Shown here in pieces: positions 36,591 through 45,730 of a DNA stretch of 64,000 nt; the first letter of the stretch is position 1, and the number at the start of each line of letters is the position of its first letter. The notes under the pieces are model-generated. The model had not been told where the DNA came from, did not search any database, and saw only the letters and a list, made by a program, of their open reading frames with translations. The position numbers and the translations under genes are program-made. The DNA comes from Spirochaetia bacterium UBA5763. Its GTDB lineage: Bacteria > Spirochaetota > UBA4802 > UBA5550. The stretch is from the NCBI GenBank assembly GCA_002418835.1, contig DIEX01000031.1, forward strand, positions 141,137 through 205,136, in the 5' to 3' direction.

Positions 36591-37928
36591 TTAGATACTT
36601 GCTGTCATACCGAAAGCAACCTGAGATGCGTTTTCTGCTTTTGTGTACAGACCAACACCCATATCGTCGCCAGCCATAAAATATCCATATTCAACAAATA
36701 TAGTAGATTTTGGAGCGATTTCATATGATGCCTTGAGGTCAATTTCTGAACCAATACCGCTGTCTCCTGCAGCATTGTCTTCAACAGTTGAAGCCATCCC
36801 GAACTGAGCAAAGAGAACAATTTTGTCAAAATTTGCTTGAGCGTTTATACCATAAGACATATACCCAAGCGCATTGTCCATTGAATCAAAATCGTTATAA
36901 GCAGAAGATGTTACTGTAGCATTTTCAAGAAGGAAGAGTCTTCCGTCAGGCGCACCTGATTTATTGGATGTTTTTCCGAAAACTTTATTAAGGTTATAAA
37001 AGTAGCTGTTGTCTTCAGTTGCATCACTGCCATCATTACCGGTACCGTAGGTAAAGAATGCACCTATTTTAACTCCCTCCACTGGTTTGATATCAAGACC
37101 GAGGTCGAAACCGTAAGCTGATGTTTCTTTAGTCGAGTTTAAATCACCAGTCATGTATGCACCAGTTGCACCAAATGTTACCATTCCGAAATCTGCAGAA
37201 ACATTAAGGGCGTAGTTTGTAAGTTTGGTTTCAGAAAAAGTTGATGATTGTTCACCGCCTTTTATGTAGATAACTCCAGGTCTTACTGTAATTCCGTTAA
37301 ATTTGATAGGAAGATCAAAAGCATAAGCGGTTGCGTCATCGTCAAGCTCATCATCTGTTTCAGTATTTGATGCTGTATCGTACTCGTCAATCTTGATATA
37401 GCTAAGGTTGATTTGACCCATTCCGAAATTGTATCCAGCTTTGAATAAAGCGAAATCGTTATCAACAACAAGTGGGAATTTGTATCCGTTGAGTCCGCCC
37501 ATAAGTGAAAGATTAGGAATGATAACATCCTTAGCGTCAATATAAGCGTGTTTTACTTCTACAACCTTGTTGTCCGTTCCTGGATCAGCACTTGCTGAAT
37601 CATCACTAATAGTGATGTAATCACCTGTTGCAGTATCAGTACTGTCATAAACAGCATAATCTTTACTGCTTGATGATCTTCCGAAATCCTGATCGATCTC
37701 AAGTTGGGTTACAATTTTAATGTTTTCATTTCCGAGACTGAATAGAGGCCTTACTCTTACATGAGCATAATCATACTCATAGTCGCTTTGACTGCCGCTT
37801 GCACCATATACCCATGCATTAGCACTGTACTTGAATTCAGGCCCTTTCTTCTCCTCCTGCTTCACCTCCTGTGCAAAAGCACTTCCGGCAAAGAGAAGAG
37901 CCATGCATAACGTAAAAAATCTCTTCAT
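36591..37928 (-). CDS. Outer-membrane porin-like protein
   Basis: A 445-residue protein with a classical signal peptide (MKRFFTLCMALLFAGSAFA, cleaved before QEV). The mature part consists of alternating amphipathic strands with Gly/aromatic content and acidic loops (for example TDDELDDDAT), ending in a barrel-type strand ASQVAFGMTASI. This fits a 16- or 18-strand porin. I cannot assign a family or substrate. Loops rich in Asp, Ser and Thr suggest a hydrophilic surface. AGGAG lies upstream of the ATG, and a hairpin lies behind the stop, so it is probably a monocistronic, well-expressed gene. Confidence 0.75.
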   Translation of the reverse strand: MKRFFTLCMALLFAGSAFAQEVKQEEKKGPEFKYSANAWVYGASGSQSDYEYDYAHVRVRPLFSLGNENIKIVTQLEIDQDFGRSSSSKDYAVYDSTDTATGDYITISDDSASADPGTDNKVVEVKHAYIDAKDVIIPNLSLMGGLNGYKFPLVVDNDFALFKAGYNFGMGQINLSYIKIDEYDTASNTETDDELDDDATAYAFDLPIKFNGITVRPGVIYIKGGEQSSTFSETKLTNYALNVSADFGMVTFGATGAYMTGDLNSTKETSAYGFDLGLDIKPVEGVKIGAFFTYGTGNDGSDATEDNSYFYNLNKVFGKTSNKSGAPDGRLFLLENATVTSSAYNDFDSMDNALGYMSYGINAQANFDKIVLFAQFGMASTVEDNAAGDSGIGSEIDLKASYEIAPKSTIFVEYGYFMAGDDMGVGLYTKAENASQVAFGMTASI

Positions 37929-38540
37929 TTGTTACTCCTGTTTTTAAAATTTAAATTTTAAATAGTAGAGATGATATAATCATCCGTACTTTCGTGCAGG
38001 ACATTAGACGAAGCCTTTTTAGTTTTTATAAATTTGAGGTTAAGATTTTATGAATATCCTTTTGTTTAAAAGTACTCTGGTATCATTGGCTATGCAGAAA
38101 GAAAAATTTTTACACTGATAAAAACGGATTTTCACAGATGAAAAGCATATCACGGGAAGCTTCTATTTATAGCTGTTTACGATTGGATTAGTACTTAATT
38201 TGTCATTCCGGTTTTGTCGCAGACAAATACCGGAATCTTAATGATAGGAATTAATTTCTGAAAACAGGGGGTAATTTCTTTTACTTTAACATTCCGGCAG
38301 TGCAGCAACGATGCTTGCCTCTGTTCGCACTCCGGCCGGGATGACAAAGCTTAATTATTTCGTAAAATGCTATAGTCGGCAAATCCATCTGCGTTCATCT
38401 GTGTCTATCTGTGTAAAATTCTTTATTTTAATTCAGCCTGACATTCATGCTTCAATTCTTAACATTATTTTAACATAAATCTTATCTAAACTGCATCTGC
38501 CGGGGATTATATCCACTCATCATAAGTTCGGATATATAAT
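37929..38540. other. Intergenic region with nested repeats
   Basis: No gene is visible. It holds copy 2 of the dispersed repeat (38167-38375). Flanking it is a further inverted repeat pair: ACACTGAT...CACAGATG at 38111-38140 against CATCTGTGTCTATCTGTGT at 38396-38414. The last 100 bases lead to the sensor gene and should contain its promoter. Confidence 0.6.
38167..38375. repeat. Dispersed structured repeat, copy 2
   Basis: Inner arms are TGTCATTCCGG at 38201 and CCGGGATGACA at 38336-38346. Outer arms are TTATAGCTGTTTACGATTGG at 38167 and its rough complement ATTTCGTAAAATGCTATA ending at 38374. This longest copy also carries about 60 extra bases inside. Confidence 0.7.
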
Positions 38541-40310
38541 ATGAAGAAATTTAAACTGCTTGAACTCTTAAAAAGACTCTTCAGCGATTCAGTGAGCGAA
38601 ACATACATACTGATAAGCGGAGGGTTAACCGGCTTTTTTATAATTTTCCTGATAAATGCCATGCTTGGCCTCTATTCGGTGTTCGGGATTTCAACTGACC
38701 TTACGGAAAATCTTTCCGGAGTCAACATGGCAAGAAACGCACAGATTACCCTTCACGAACAGGTGCTTGCCTGGGAGAATATACTTATATCAGGTAAAAA
38801 CTATCCTGACTTTCAGAAAAATTATCATCTCTTTTCCCGGAAAGCTGAGAGTGTTCAGAATACTCTTGTGAACCTGAAGATACAGAATGCCCATGATAAA
38901 ATTATCCATGATGACATAGAGAAGCTTCTTGTTAAACATAAGACGATGACCGGTGAATTCACAAATCACATTGTTGATATGAGAGATAAGGAATTCAGAA
39001 ATGTTGAGGAAAAGATAAAGGCTACCAGCGGTATGGAGGATTCTCTTCTTGAATCACTGAACAGAGTTGCTGCTGAAATTGAGAACGCGGGGGAGATAAG
39101 GAGCCGGAACACCGGTGTCAGGTATCTTGTCATAGCATCGGTATCAGCTGTAATATTTATCGTTCTGATTATCTACTATGGAAGACAGATCGGCATAAGG
39201 CTCATTAAAACACATAATATCCTTGAGAAGATGGTTGTCGAAAGGACCCGGGAATACGTTGAGGCCAACATCTCTCTCCAGAAAGAGATTGATGAACATA
39301 AGGTGACTGAGCAGAAACTTATTGCTTCAAGGAATGAGACAGAGGATAAGAACAGGCTTCTCACTGTGTCAGAAAGACGATACAGACTTATAGTTGAAGG
39401 GACAAAAGAAATTATATTTACACTTGATGACAACTGGTATTTTAAAACAGCAAATGACGCGATTAAACAGGAACTCAAGATCAGTCAGGATGCAATTTCG
39501 AAATTCAGGTTTGTGGACCTTATATGTGATGAACTTACTGAAGCCACAATGCTTCGGCGTATTGTAAGTGAAAAGCTTGAGCAGTCTAAAAAAGAACTGA
39601 AGAAGATAAAATTCAATGCGCAGCTTAAGACTCCGAATCTTATTGAACCTGTTGAATTTAAAATCACCCTTGAATTTATAGAAATTGAAGGTAACCTCGA
39701 AATAATAGGAAAAGCCGTGCGCCTTGCGGACGACAGGTTTACTGAATCATTCATCAGCGAAAAGTGTGAGTACCTTATCCGGAACCTTCTTTTTGAAGCT
39801 GATGATATCTCTCACAGGATAACAAACAATCTCCAGAAATATATGGATAAAACTGACATCAATATGATCAGGATCGGACTTCGTGAAATTATCATCAATT
39901 CGATAGAACATGGTAATCTTAATATATCTTTTGAGGATAAAACGGAGGCAATACTTACAGACAGGTATTTTGAATTTGTGAATGAACGTCAGAATAATCC
40001 TGAGTATAGAGATAAACGTGTAAGGATTGAATACATGATATCAGATTCCAAGGCCGTTTATAAGATAACTGACCAGGGTAAGGGTTTTAATCATAGAAAA
40101 TTTCTTGCGGCTTCAAGTGATGAAACAGGTGATGTGGCACTTGCTCACGGACGGGGTATTGCCATGGTGAAGAATATTTTTGATGAAGTGCGGTATAACT
40201 TCAGGGGTAACCAGGTGCTTCTGGTTAAGCATTTAAATAAAGATAAAGGTTTTGATGAAAATGGAAGCAGTAGAGAATTCGGCGAAATACAGGCCATTGA
40301 AGTCAGTTGA
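38541..40310 (+). CDS. Membrane sensor with PAS and RsbW-like HATPase domain
   Basis: A 589-residue protein. Layout: TM about 25-47; extracytoplasmic helical domain about 48-190 (4HB-like); TM about 193-213; coiled coil about 225-270; PAS-like about 280-395; C-terminal HATPase of the anti-sigma-factor (RsbW/SpoIIAB) type about 415-560 with LREIIINSIEHGN (N-box) and DQGKGFN (G1), then HGRGIAMVKN. No phospho-accepting His region is present, so it should act as a serine-kinase or binding ATPase rather than a histidine kinase. The next gene, a PP2C phosphatase, overlaps it by about 50 bases, as in partner-switching modules. Confidence 0.82.
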   Translation: MKKFKLLELLKRLFSDSVSETYILISGGLTGFFIIFLINAMLGLYSVFGISTDLTENLSGVNMARNAQITLHEQVLAWENILISGKNYPDFQKNYHLFSRKAESVQNTLVNLKIQNAHDKIIHDDIEKLLVKHKTMTGEFTNHIVDMRDKEFRNVEEKIKATSGMEDSLLESLNRVAAEIENAGEIRSRNTGVRYLVIASVSAVIFIVLIIYYGRQIGIRLIKTHNILEKMVVERTREYVEANISLQKEIDEHKVTEQKLIASRNETEDKNRLLTVSERRYRLIVEGTKEIIFTLDDNWYFKTANDAIKQELKISQDAISKFRFVDLICDELTEATMLRRIVSEKLEQSKKELKKIKFNAQLKTPNLIEPVEFKITLEFIEIEGNLEIIGKAVRLADDRFTESFISEKCEYLIRNLLFEADDISHRITNNLQKYMDKTDINMIRIGLREIIINSIEHGNLNISFEDKTEAILTDRYFEFVNERQNNPEYRDKRVRIEYMISDSKAVYKITDQGKGFNHRKFLAASSDETGDVALAHGRGIAMVKNIFDEVRYNFRGNQVLLVKHLNKDKGFDENGSSREFGEIQAIEVS

Positions 40311-41448
40311 ATATGAAAAGATCAGCCATGAGGTAATTTTTAAAAGGGTGGTCTCCCCTTATTACGTCTCTGATTCACATAATATTGGAGAGATTGCAGA
40401 AGTATTTACTGGCGACATTTCAATACAGGCTGTGGGAGTTGTGGATGATGATGAAAAAACAGCAGGAATTATTATCCGCAACGAGCTTTTTTCACTTATA
40501 GGTCAGAAGTTCGGCAGGGAACTTTATCTCAATAAAAGCATCAGAGAAGTTTTAGTCACACCGGCAACTGTATACTACAAAAGAAATACCTTTTCTGTTA
40601 TTGATGAACTTGCTGATGAGCTGAAATCAGAGTCCAACAGGTTTTTTGTTCTTGTTGATAGTGAGAACAGGTACAGAGGTATTATCTCGACATCCAGTCT
40701 TGTCCTTTTTCTTTCCGAGATGATGAGAAGGGAACTGGCAGCTGCAAGGAGAATACATTCCGCTATTATTACAGGTAAAATAGAAATTTTCGGTGAGAAG
40801 TTTGATGTAGCGGGTTCCACTCTGATGGCTGGTGAAACCGGCGGTGATTTCCAATATATAAAAAAGATCGGTGAAGGGAGATGGTTTATCTCTCTATGCG
40901 ACGTGTCAGGTAAAGGATTGAATGCCGGGCTTATATCTGTGGCTGTGAGCAGTATGTACACAGTTTACGATTTTACACGCGGAATTGGTGAACTCATAAG
41001 GAGTATCAATTCGTATATAAATGATCTCTTCGGCGGGGAGATATTTCTCACGGGAATTTTTATGGAGTTCAATGAAAACAATGGCGAACTTACCGTGTAT
41101 GATATGGGCCACTCAATGTTCTATATATTGAGAGACGGGAAGGCCGGCTCACCTTCAAAGCAGAAAGATAATATCCCCCTGGGGATATCGAAAGATACAG
41201 TACCGGTGAAATCCTCTATCAGGCTTGAAAAGGGGGATATAATTATTACATATACCGATGGAATGCCTGAACAGTGCAATATGTCCAATAAGAGTTTCGG
41301 CGAACAGAAACTCCTATCTCTTGTGATGAAATACAGAAACAGTGCTCTGAACCAGATACAGGGTATAATTGCCGAAGAGCTCAACTCATGGAGAATCGGG
41401 AATGCCCAGGGCGATGACATGTCGCTTTTATTGCTCAGAGTAAAATGA
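40255..41448 (+). CDS. PP2C-type (SpoIIE/RsbU) phosphatase with CBS domains
   Basis: A 397-residue protein with a CBS-domain pair about 25-160, then a SpoIIE/RsbU phosphatase domain about 190-395. Expected metal-binding Asp residues are visible in CDVSGKGLNAG, IITYTDGMPE and GDDMSLLLL, and the conserved MAGETGGDF is present. Such enzymes dephosphorylate STAS-type anti-anti-sigma factors. The CBS pair suggests nucleotide control of activity. It overlaps the preceding HATPase sensor gene by about 50 bases; AAGG is five bases before the ATG. A STAS gene lies about 6 kb downstream, see 47538. Confidence 0.85.
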   Translation: MKMEAVENSAKYRPLKSVEYEKISHEVIFKRVVSPYYVSDSHNIGEIAEVFTGDISIQAVGVVDDDEKTAGIIIRNELFSLIGQKFGRELYLNKSIREVLVTPATVYYKRNTFSVIDELADELKSESNRFFVLVDSENRYRGIISTSSLVLFLSEMMRRELAAARRIHSAIITGKIEIFGEKFDVAGSTLMAGETGGDFQYIKKIGEGRWFISLCDVSGKGLNAGLISVAVSSMYTVYDFTRGIGELIRSINSYINDLFGGEIFLTGIFMEFNENNGELTVYDMGHSMFYILRDGKAGSPSKQKDNIPLGISKDTVPVKSSIRLEKGDIIITYTDGMPEQCNMSNKSFGEQKLLSLVMKYRNSALNQIQGIIAEELNSWRIGNAQGDDMSLLLLRVK

Positions 41449-41506
41449 TAATAATCACATAATTTCTTAATATAATTTTTACATGAATATATTTAAGATT
41501 AGTTAC

Positions 41507-41679
41507 TATAGCAAATAACGAAATGATTATCACGTTGTCATTCCGGCCGTAGTGACAACGAAGTGCCGGAATCTCATAAAATTATTACAATGAGATTAGC
41601 TTCCAGCTCTTCCTGCGGTCGCCCACAGCCTTCGCGGGAATGACATACTGTGTGATTACTCAATCGTAACACGCTATAA
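41507..41679. repeat. Dispersed structured repeat, copy 3
   Basis: Inner arms are TGTCATTCCGGCCG from 41536 and GCGGGAATGACA ending 41645; outer arms are TATAGCAAATAACGAAATGA at 41507 and CGTAACACGCTATAA ending 41679. Its internal CGGAATCTCAT and ATGAGATTAGC are partly diverged. It ends just before the pstS ribosome-binding site and may affect that transcript. Confidence 0.7.
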
Positions 41680-41706
41680 TAAAATATTCCAGGAGGAATT
41701 CTAAAG

Positions 41707-42537
41707 ATGTCTTTCAAAAAAAGTGTTATATCAATGCTTACAGTTGCGGCAGTTGCAGCTTCAGCGGCTGCAGGAATAGCAGCAGAGAAGGGTAAAATTA
41801 GCATCAAGGGATCAACAACAGTTCTCCCTATTACAATGAAGGCCATAGACACTTATAAATCTATTAAGCCTGAAGTATCTATCTCTGTTGAAGGGAGCGG
41901 TTCAAGTAACGGGATAAAAGCTCTTATCGGTAACAACTGCGATATAGCAAACTCTTCTCGTGAGATGAAAAAGGAGGAGATGGCACAGGCTAAACAGGGC
42001 GGGCAGAAGATTAAAGAGATAGCTGTTGCTCTTGATATGATCGTCCCTGTTGTACACCCGTCAAACAAAGTTAAGAACCTTACAAAAGATCAGCTTAAAG
42101 GTATCTTCGAAGGTTCTATAACAAACTGGAACCAGGTAGGCGGCGAGGACATGAATATCGTTGTTGTATCAAGGGATTCAAGCTCAGGTACATTTGAATG
42201 CTGGCATGAACTTGTAATGTCTAAAAAAGATGTAAGAAAAGATGCTCTTATGCAGGCATCAAACGGCGCAGTTGTAAGTACAGTTGCTAATAACAAAAAA
42301 GCAATCGGTTACATCGGTTTCGGTTACATGGATAATGCAGTTAAAGGACTCGATGTTAATGGCATCGTCCCCACAATCAAAAATGGTAAAAGCGGAAAGT
42401 ATCCTGTTTCAAGAAAGCTTTATATGTATGTGAATGAAAAGAACTATTCATCAGAATCAAAAGCATTCGTAAACTATCTTCTTTCAAAAGAGGGTCAGAA
42501 GCTTGTTGTTGAAGCAGGTTATATAACAATCAAGTAG
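41707..42537 (+). CDS. pstS: Phosphate ABC-transporter substrate-binding protein
   Basis: A 276-residue periplasmic protein with a signal peptide (about 1-24, SAAAGIAAEKG). It has the PBP phosphate-binding family motifs KGSTTVLPI near 38, VEGSGSSNGIKAL near 61, SSREMKKEE, and RDSSSGTFECW near 159, which bind the phosphate oxygens. Length fits the short PstS group. A strong AGGAGG leads to the ATG, and an intrinsic terminator follows. No pstC, pstA, pstB or phoU gene is in the window, so it depends on a permease encoded elsewhere. Alkaline phosphatase is next. Confidence 0.92.
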   Translation: MSFKKSVISMLTVAAVAASAAAGIAAEKGKISIKGSTTVLPITMKAIDTYKSIKPEVSISVEGSGSSNGIKALIGNNCDIANSSREMKKEEMAQAKQGGQKIKEIAVALDMIVPVVHPSNKVKNLTKDQLKGIFEGSITNWNQVGGEDMNIVVVSRDSSSGTFECWHELVMSKKDVRKDALMQASNGAVVSTVANNKKAIGYIGFGYMDNAVKGLDVNGIVPTIKNGKSGKYPVSRKLYMYVNEKNYSSESKAFVNYLLSKEGQKLVVEAGYITIK

Positions 42538-42610
42538 CACATGCCGGCTGTTATGTCGCTGTGTTATATGCACTGACTTTATGAATTTTACATGAAGCAA
42601 CTCCTATTCA

Positions 42611-42646
42611 AAAAGGGCTGTTCCAACCGGGCAGCTCTTTTCTTTT
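42611..42646 (+). terminator. Intrinsic terminator after pstS
   Basis: AAAAGGGCTG at 42611-42620 pairs with CAGCTCTTTT at 42632-42641 through ten pairs including one G-U, then TCTTTT. A standard stem and U-rich tail. Confidence 0.85.
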
Positions 42647-42732
42647 ACAACTTTACGGAAAATTAACAGAAACATTATAAAAGAACAACAGGTTAAGGTT
42701 TAACTTGTCTGAATTTAAAAATGGAGGATTTC

Positions 42733-44238
42733 ATGTTCAGATTAAAACAATCAGCCGTTAAACCGGCTTTTATCGTAATGTTTTTTTTAATTATTACAGG
42801 GGCCGCATACAGTGTAAGCGGAGCTCTCTCTTCAAGAGGTCCGGTGAATAATTCGTACAGCGGAAAACCGGCAAAATATGTATTTCTTTTTATCGGTGAC
42901 GGGATGGGGCTCCCTCAGGTCTCAAGCGCGGAGATATTCGCCGGTTCCATGAAGGGTGGAAAGTATCCCGATGCTCCCAGGTCTCTATCGTTTACATCAT
43001 TCGGCGCACAGGGTATAACAACAACCCACGACGCCAGTTCATTTATTACAGATTCAGCTTCCTCCGGAACTGCAATTGCAACCGGTAATAAAACTCTGAA
43101 TGGCGTAATATCAATGGATGTCGCAAAAAAGAATAAGCTGAAGTCAATTGCCACAATGGCTAAAGAGAAAGGGATGAAGGTCGGTATTATTTCTTCTGTT
43201 TCAATTGATCACGCGACCCCTGCGGTTTTTTATTCTAATGTGCCCTCAAGAAAGATGATGTATGAGATAGGCCTTCAGATGTTTGACAGCGGGTTTGACT
43301 ATTTTGCCGGGGGATCTGTTGTTGATCCGGACGGGAAAAAAAGCAAGATGGAAAATAAACCGGGTAATCTTTTTGATTATGCAAAAAATAAGGGTTATAA
43401 AATTGTTAAGAGTAAAAGCGAATTTTCGCGTCTTAAAAGCGGCAACGGCAAAGTCTGGGCAATAACTGAACAGGTTGCAGATGATTCAGCAATGCTTTAT
43501 GAAATAGACAGAAGTTCCAGTGTACTTTCTCTTAAAGATTTTACAAAAAAGGGGATAGAGCTTCTTGATAACGAAAAAGGCTTTTTCATGATGGTTGAAG
43601 GTGGAAAGATCGACTGGGCCTGCCATGCAAATGACGGCATGAGCGCCATAAAGGATGTATATGCCTTTGACGATGCTGTAAGGGAAGCAGTTGCCTTCGC
43701 TAAAAACCACCCTGATGAAACACTTATAGTTGTTACAGGTGACCATGAATGCGGCGGCATGACTGTGGGATTTGCAGGTACAAAGTATGACACTTTTTTT
43801 CAGAAGCTTAAGAAACAGAATATGTCATACATAAAGTTTGATGAAACGCTTGATGAAATCAAAAAGAAAAATAGTGAACTGAAGTTTGATGAAGTTGTAA
43901 ATCTTGTTTCAAAACACTTCGGCCTCAATACTGACAAAAATGATAAAGAGATGGGACTCACCGATTATGAAATGCAGCTTCTTAAAGATGCATTTGCACA
44001 GGTGAATAATAAAGAGAAGAGTGATTCCCTGTATCTTCTTTATGGAGAGTATAATCCCCTCTCTGTTACTGTAACTCATATCTTAAACAGAAAAGCCGGT
44101 ATAGGCTGGACATCTTATTCACATACCGGGGTTCCCGTGCCCACTTATGCTAAAGGTACCGGGGAGGAGATTTTTGACGGCTATTATGACAATACTGATA
44201 TTTTTAAAAAACTTACCGCTGTTATGAATCTGCAATAG
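42733..44238 (+). CDS. Alkaline phosphatase
   Basis: A 501-residue enzyme of the alkaline phosphatase superfamily with an N-terminal signal anchor (about 10-33). FLFIGDGMGLPQ holds a metal Asp. FITDSASSGTAIATG holds the nucleophile Ser in DSASSG. MVEGGKIDWACHAND and VVTGDHECGGM supply the other metal ligands, and SHTGVPVPTYAKG carries the last His. All expected ligands are present, so it should release phosphate in the periplasm. GGAGG is five bases before the ATG I use. With PstS upstream it forms a phosphate-acquisition pair. Confidence 0.92.
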   Translation: MFRLKQSAVKPAFIVMFFLIITGAAYSVSGALSSRGPVNNSYSGKPAKYVFLFIGDGMGLPQVSSAEIFAGSMKGGKYPDAPRSLSFTSFGAQGITTTHDASSFITDSASSGTAIATGNKTLNGVISMDVAKKNKLKSIATMAKEKGMKVGIISSVSIDHATPAVFYSNVPSRKMMYEIGLQMFDSGFDYFAGGSVVDPDGKKSKMENKPGNLFDYAKNKGYKIVKSKSEFSRLKSGNGKVWAITEQVADDSAMLYEIDRSSSVLSLKDFTKKGIELLDNEKGFFMMVEGGKIDWACHANDGMSAIKDVYAFDDAVREAVAFAKNHPDETLIVVTGDHECGGMTVGFAGTKYDTFFQKLKKQNMSYIKFDETLDEIKKKNSELKFDEVVNLVSKHFGLNTDKNDKEMGLTDYEMQLLKDAFAQVNNKEKSDSLYLLYGEYNPLSVTVTHILNRKAGIGWTSYSHTGVPVPTYAKGTGEEIFDGYYDNTDIFKKLTAVMNLQ

Positions 44239-44251
44239 CAAATAGTATTTA

Positions 44252-44298
44252 CCCTTTCGGAGCCGGAATTATTTAAAAGCTTCGAAAGGGATTTTTTT
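44252..44298 (+). terminator. Intrinsic terminator after the phosphatase gene
   Basis: CCCTTTCGGAGC at 44252-44263 pairs with GCTTCGAAAGGG at 44279-44290 (12 pairs, one G-U), followed by ATTTTTTT. It lies between alkaline phosphatase and the YibE/F gene. Confidence 0.9.
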
Positions 44299-44311
44299 AA
44301 GGCAGAATAAA

Positions 44312-45502
44312 ATGAAATTTAAAAATTATATACACTACCTCCTGAATGAAAAAATTCAGAAATCAGAAGTTGTATTCGTACTTGCATCTCTGGTGGTCAC
44401 TGCGGCATTATTCATGATGCCCACAGGATTTGAAAAAGCTCTGGTTGATGATGCTCACCCTGCTAAAGCTGTTGTACTTGAGGTGGATAACAGCGGTCTT
44501 CATACAATAGGAATTGTTCATACCGGGGAACAGACACTGGATATTAAAATTGTATCCGGTGAGTTTTCAGGGATGGAGTTTAATACTGTTAATCATCTCA
44601 TAGGGAAGATGGATCTTGATAAAATATACAAGCCGGGTGAGACTGTATATTCAGTTATACAGGTGGATAATGGGCAGCCGTCTGGAGTAATGGTTATCGA
44701 CAGGTATAGAATAAATTATCAGTGGGTTCTTTTTACGATGTTTATGCTGCTTCTTATTTTTTACGCGGGATGGGTAGGTGTTAAAGCTTTAGTTTCTTTC
44801 GCTTTCTCAGCGGTTTTTATATGGAAGGTACTTCTCCCCGGATACCTGAATAACCTCCCCCCTGTAATGCTCTCTCTCTTTGTTGTAACTGTTATGACAG
44901 GCGTTATAATTTTTCTTGTTGCCGGTTTCAACAGAAAGGGGGTGACAGCTTTTTTAGGAGCTTTTTCCGGTGTGTTATTAACATGTGTACTTTCTATTAT
45001 ATTCGGTGCATTGTTTAAAATTCCGGGTGAGATCAAGCCCTTTGCTGAAACTCTGCTTTATACCGGATTTCTCGACCTCAGGCTCTCAGACATCTTCTTA
45101 AGCGGAATATTTATTGCCTCTTCAGGAGCAATTATGGATATTACAACTGACATTGCCGCATCTCAGGATGAGGTGGTGCGAAAACATCCCGGGATATCGC
45201 GGCTGGACCTGATTATATCGGGATTCAGGGTGGGGAGGACTGTAATCGGCACAATGACGACAACTCTTCTTCTGGCGTATTCCGGCGGTTATTCCACAAT
45301 GCTTATGATGTTTATTGCACAGGGTGTGCCGTATACCAATATTCTGAATATACAGTATGTATCCGCTGAGATACTGAATGTACTTGTGGGGAGCTTCGGA
45401 CTTGTTGCAGTAGCGCCGCTCACTGCGATAATCGGAGGTGTTATATACACAACCGCTCCGCATTCACCGGACTCCGATAAAAAATTAACAGAAATTTTAT
45501 GA
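44312..45502 (+). CDS. YibE/F family membrane protein
   Basis: A 396-residue protein of the YibE/F-like family (PF07907). It has an N-terminal TM at about 20-36, an extracytoplasmic beta-rich segment about 45-132, and then about seven further helices. Family features include FIWKVLLPGYLNNLPPVML, and SSGAIMDITTDIAASQDEV near 270-288. YibE/F proteins are poorly characterised; roles in fermentation stress have been proposed in Lactococcus. It starts 14 bases after the T-run of the preceding terminator, so it is probably transcribed by read-through or from a weak promoter. Confidence 0.85.
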   Translation: MKFKNYIHYLLNEKIQKSEVVFVLASLVVTAALFMMPTGFEKALVDDAHPAKAVVLEVDNSGLHTIGIVHTGEQTLDIKIVSGEFSGMEFNTVNHLIGKMDLDKIYKPGETVYSVIQVDNGQPSGVMVIDRYRINYQWVLFTMFMLLLIFYAGWVGVKALVSFAFSAVFIWKVLLPGYLNNLPPVMLSLFVVTVMTGVIIFLVAGFNRKGVTAFLGAFSGVLLTCVLSIIFGALFKIPGEIKPFAETLLYTGFLDLRLSDIFLSGIFIASSGAIMDITTDIAASQDEVVRKHPGISRLDLIISGFRVGRTVIGTMTTTLLLAYSGGYSTMLMMFIAQGVPYTNILNIQYVSAEILNVLVGSFGLVAVAPLTAIIGGVIYTTAPHSPDSDKKLTEIL

Positions 45503-45558
45503 AAAACCTACACGGCTTTACACATATAAAACATAACTGATTTTAAATACTGCCTGGG

Positions 45559-45704
45559 TTATAGCATTTTACTTTTGCATTAGTTCCATCTTTGTCATTC
45601 CTGCGGAGGCAGGAATCTCATGGGATATTTTTTATGAGATACCGGCATTCCGCTGCGCTTCAGCCGGTATGACAATGCACTAATCATTTCGTAAATTGCT
45701 ATAA
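45559..45704. repeat. Dispersed structured repeat, copy 4
   Basis: The clearest copy. TTATAGCATTTTACTTTTGC at the left matches, in inverse orientation, ATCATTTCGTAAATTGCTAT at the right (outer arms about 25 bases). Inner arms are TGTCATTCCTGC and CCGGTATGACA, and the centre has AATCTCAT...ATGAGAT. Length 146 bp. Confidence 0.75.
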
Positions 45705-45730
45705 GTAAAAATTATTTGTCAGGTAGTATA

